From Actinomycetota bacterium (lineage in GTDB: Bacteria; Actinomycetota; Humimicrobiia; Humimicrobiales; Humimicrobiaceae), in assembly GCA_003155275.1 (NCBI GenBank), contig PMCC01000137.1, positions 5,316 through 12,727 of the forward strand: DNA of 7,412 nt, written 5' to 3'. Under the pieces are notes generated by a model that ran no database searches, was not told the origin of the DNA, and saw nothing but the letters and a program-made list of their open reading frames with translations. Positions within the stretch are counted from its first letter, which is position 1. Each line of letters begins with the position of its first letter. This document shows, one piece after another, positions 6,335-7,412 of this stretch. The position numbers and the translations under genes are program-made.

Positions 6335-6353
6335 AATAAATAAAATTTATAAT
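6326..6353 (+). promoter_or_regulatory. Candidate sigma-70-type promoter for the acetamidase gene
   Basis: TTTGCA (6326-6331, 4 of 6 to TTGACA) is 16 bases from a perfect TATAAT (6348-6353). Transcription would begin near 6360, just before the ribosome binding site GGGAG (6363-6367). This gives a very short leader and would place the upstream inverted repeat over the promoter. The match is reasonable but the DNA is AT-rich. Confidence 0.4.
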
Positions 6354-6373
6354 ATGAGCATTGGGAGAGAAGA

Positions 6374-7330
6374 ATGATAAATATTAATAAAGAAAATTTA
6401 AGCTATACTTTCGACTATACAAAGCAACCGATGATTAAAGTGGCCGAAGGTGAAAGCTTTACACTTTCAACGGAAGATAACCATTCAGGTTTAATAAAGA
6501 CTGAAAAAGATTTGCCTCTGCCGGAAAATTTAAGGCCGTTCAGTGAAGCGGTCCCTGTAAGAAATAACCCTGTCACCGGGCCTGTTTTTATAAAAGGCGC
6601 CCAAAAAGGGGACCTGATAGAAGTCACTATTGAAAAGATAATACCAAACGACTATGGTATTTCCAATACTGCCCCTGGCAGCGGAATGTTGCAGAATTCA
6701 TTAAAATGGCCTGAACTGAGTGAGCCTTATACCAAGTTAATAAAACACCTTCCCGGGCCAAGCGGTACAACCAGGGATGGCATAGGGGTGTTTAATGACA
6801 AACTATCTTATCATCTTGCGCCTTTTATCGGTACCATCGGGGTTTCCCCGGAATTTGAAATTCTTTCAACAATGACCGGGCAGTTCCCCTGCTGCGGTAA
6901 TTGGGATTGCCGTGATATTAAAGAGGGCAGCAAATTATATTTAAACTGCTATCATGAGGGAGCGCTCTTATTTTTAGGCGATGTCCATGCCAGCCAGGGA
7001 GATACTGAGTTAACCTGGTCAGCTGATGAGATAAAATCAGAAGTAACTGCAAGCTGCAGGGTAATAAAAAACAAGAGTATTCCTTATGCCAGGATTGAAA
7101 AAAAGGATTCGATTGTCCAGTTATTTGCAGACAGTCCCATGGAAGATGCAGTCCAAAATGCAATAATCGGCCTGATGGACTGGATAACCCAGGACTATGG
7201 CATTAAAGTGCGGGATCTTTATGTAATGCTTTCAGTGCTGCCGGAATTCAGGATAAATGTTTATCAAATGGTAAGGTATTCATTTAAATCCGTTGTTGGG
7301 GCAGAATTTCCTAAAAAATATTTGTTTTAA
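6374..7330 (+). CDS. Acetamidase/formamidase family protein (FmdA_AmdA)
   Basis: Predicted cytoplasmic amidohydrolase of 318 residues, close to the ~300 of bacterial members and shorter than fungal formamidases. Family features in order: NPVTGPVFIKGAQKGDLIEV (65-84), PFIGTIGVSPE (150-160), CCGNWDCRDI (173-182) and the signature GDVHASQGDTELTW (202-215). Its Asp/His residues (203, 205, 210) belong to the conserved core. Characterised members hydrolyse formamide or acetamide to ammonia and the acid, but many homologues beside sugar genes have no tested substrate, so the reaction here is unproven. The usual GGN before the Asp-Cys motif reads CCGN here, giving three nearby Cys (173, 174, 179). 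The ATG lies six bases after GGGAG (6363-6367). A 150-base gap and a possible promoter separate it from the E1 genes, so it may be an independent unit in the same locus. Confidence 0.9.
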   Translation: MININKENLSYTFDYTKQPMIKVAEGESFTLSTEDNHSGLIKTEKDLPLPENLRPFSEAVPVRNNPVTGPVFIKGAQKGDLIEVTIEKIIPNDYGISNTAPGSGMLQNSLKWPELSEPYTKLIKHLPGPSGTTRDGIGVFNDKLSYHLAPFIGTIGVSPEFEILSTMTGQFPCCGNWDCRDIKEGSKLYLNCYHEGALLFLGDVHASQGDTELTWSADEIKSEVTASCRVIKNKSIPYARIEKKDSIVQLFADSPMEDAVQNAIIGLMDWITQDYGIKVRDLYVMLSVLPEFRINVYQMVRYSFKSVVGAEFPKKYLF

Positions 7331-7412
7331 CCAATATTTGTATTATAAAGTATAAAAATGGATATGAAGCTTACTTCCATGTAATGTCCGGCTCTTTCCT
7401 TATTATGATATT
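7331..7412. other. Right-end intergenic sequence, nothing identified
   Basis: Eighty-two AT-rich bases after the acetamidase stop. I see no reading frame, no strong terminator and no start of a following gene. A short imperfect hairpin (about 7364-7380, GAAG/CTTC) lacks a T-tract. Confidence 0.6.

Noticed and set aside
7358..7380. Terminator after the acetamidase gene
   Set aside because: The hairpin is short and imperfect and is not followed by a T-tract.

Overview
The window is AT-rich and reads like a moderately low-GC anaerobic bacterium. A Firmicutes/Clostridia-type genome is my best guess, but Atribacterota- or Thermotogota-like groups are also possible. The guess rests on strong AGGAGG/GGGGAGG ribosome binding sites, TTG and GTG starts, an Ala/Thr-rich lipoprotein-type linker and AT-rich intergenic DNA. 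All genes are on the + strand. I saw no RNA gene, CRISPR array, transposase or complete mobile element.

Region 1 (1-3772) is a CUT2-type (ribose/xylose/galactose class) sugar ABC transporter: a substrate-binding protein cut by the left edge, a two-domain RbsA-like ATPase and an RbsC-like permease. A strong stem-loop lies between the binding protein and the ATPase. It probably lets the binding protein be made in excess.

Region 2 (3773-4158) looks intergenic but holds a 54-codon reading frame with its own ribosome binding site and a GTG start. It encodes the N-terminal nucleotide-binding motif of an FGGY carbohydrate kinase and then stops. It looks like the remnant of a sugar kinase that once followed the transporter. 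A perfect 13-bp inverted repeat sits inside it.

Region 3 (4159-6223) encodes the alpha and beta subunits of a thiamine-diphosphate-dependent 2-oxoacid/acetoin dehydrogenase E1 component, with a TTG start on alpha and three tandem ATGs on beta. No E2 or E3 gene follows.

Region 4 (6224-7330) has a 150-base gap with a candidate structured element and a promoter-like sequence, then an acetamidase/formamidase family protein. The last 82 bases hold nothing I can identify.

Taken together, the locus looks like a catabolic island: import of a small sugar or polyol, a lost kinase, and an E1 pair plus an amidase-fold hydrolase whose substrates cannot be read from sequence. The least explained parts are the broken kinase, the E1 pair without E2/E3 beside an acetamidase-fold protein, and the structured gap before that last gene.
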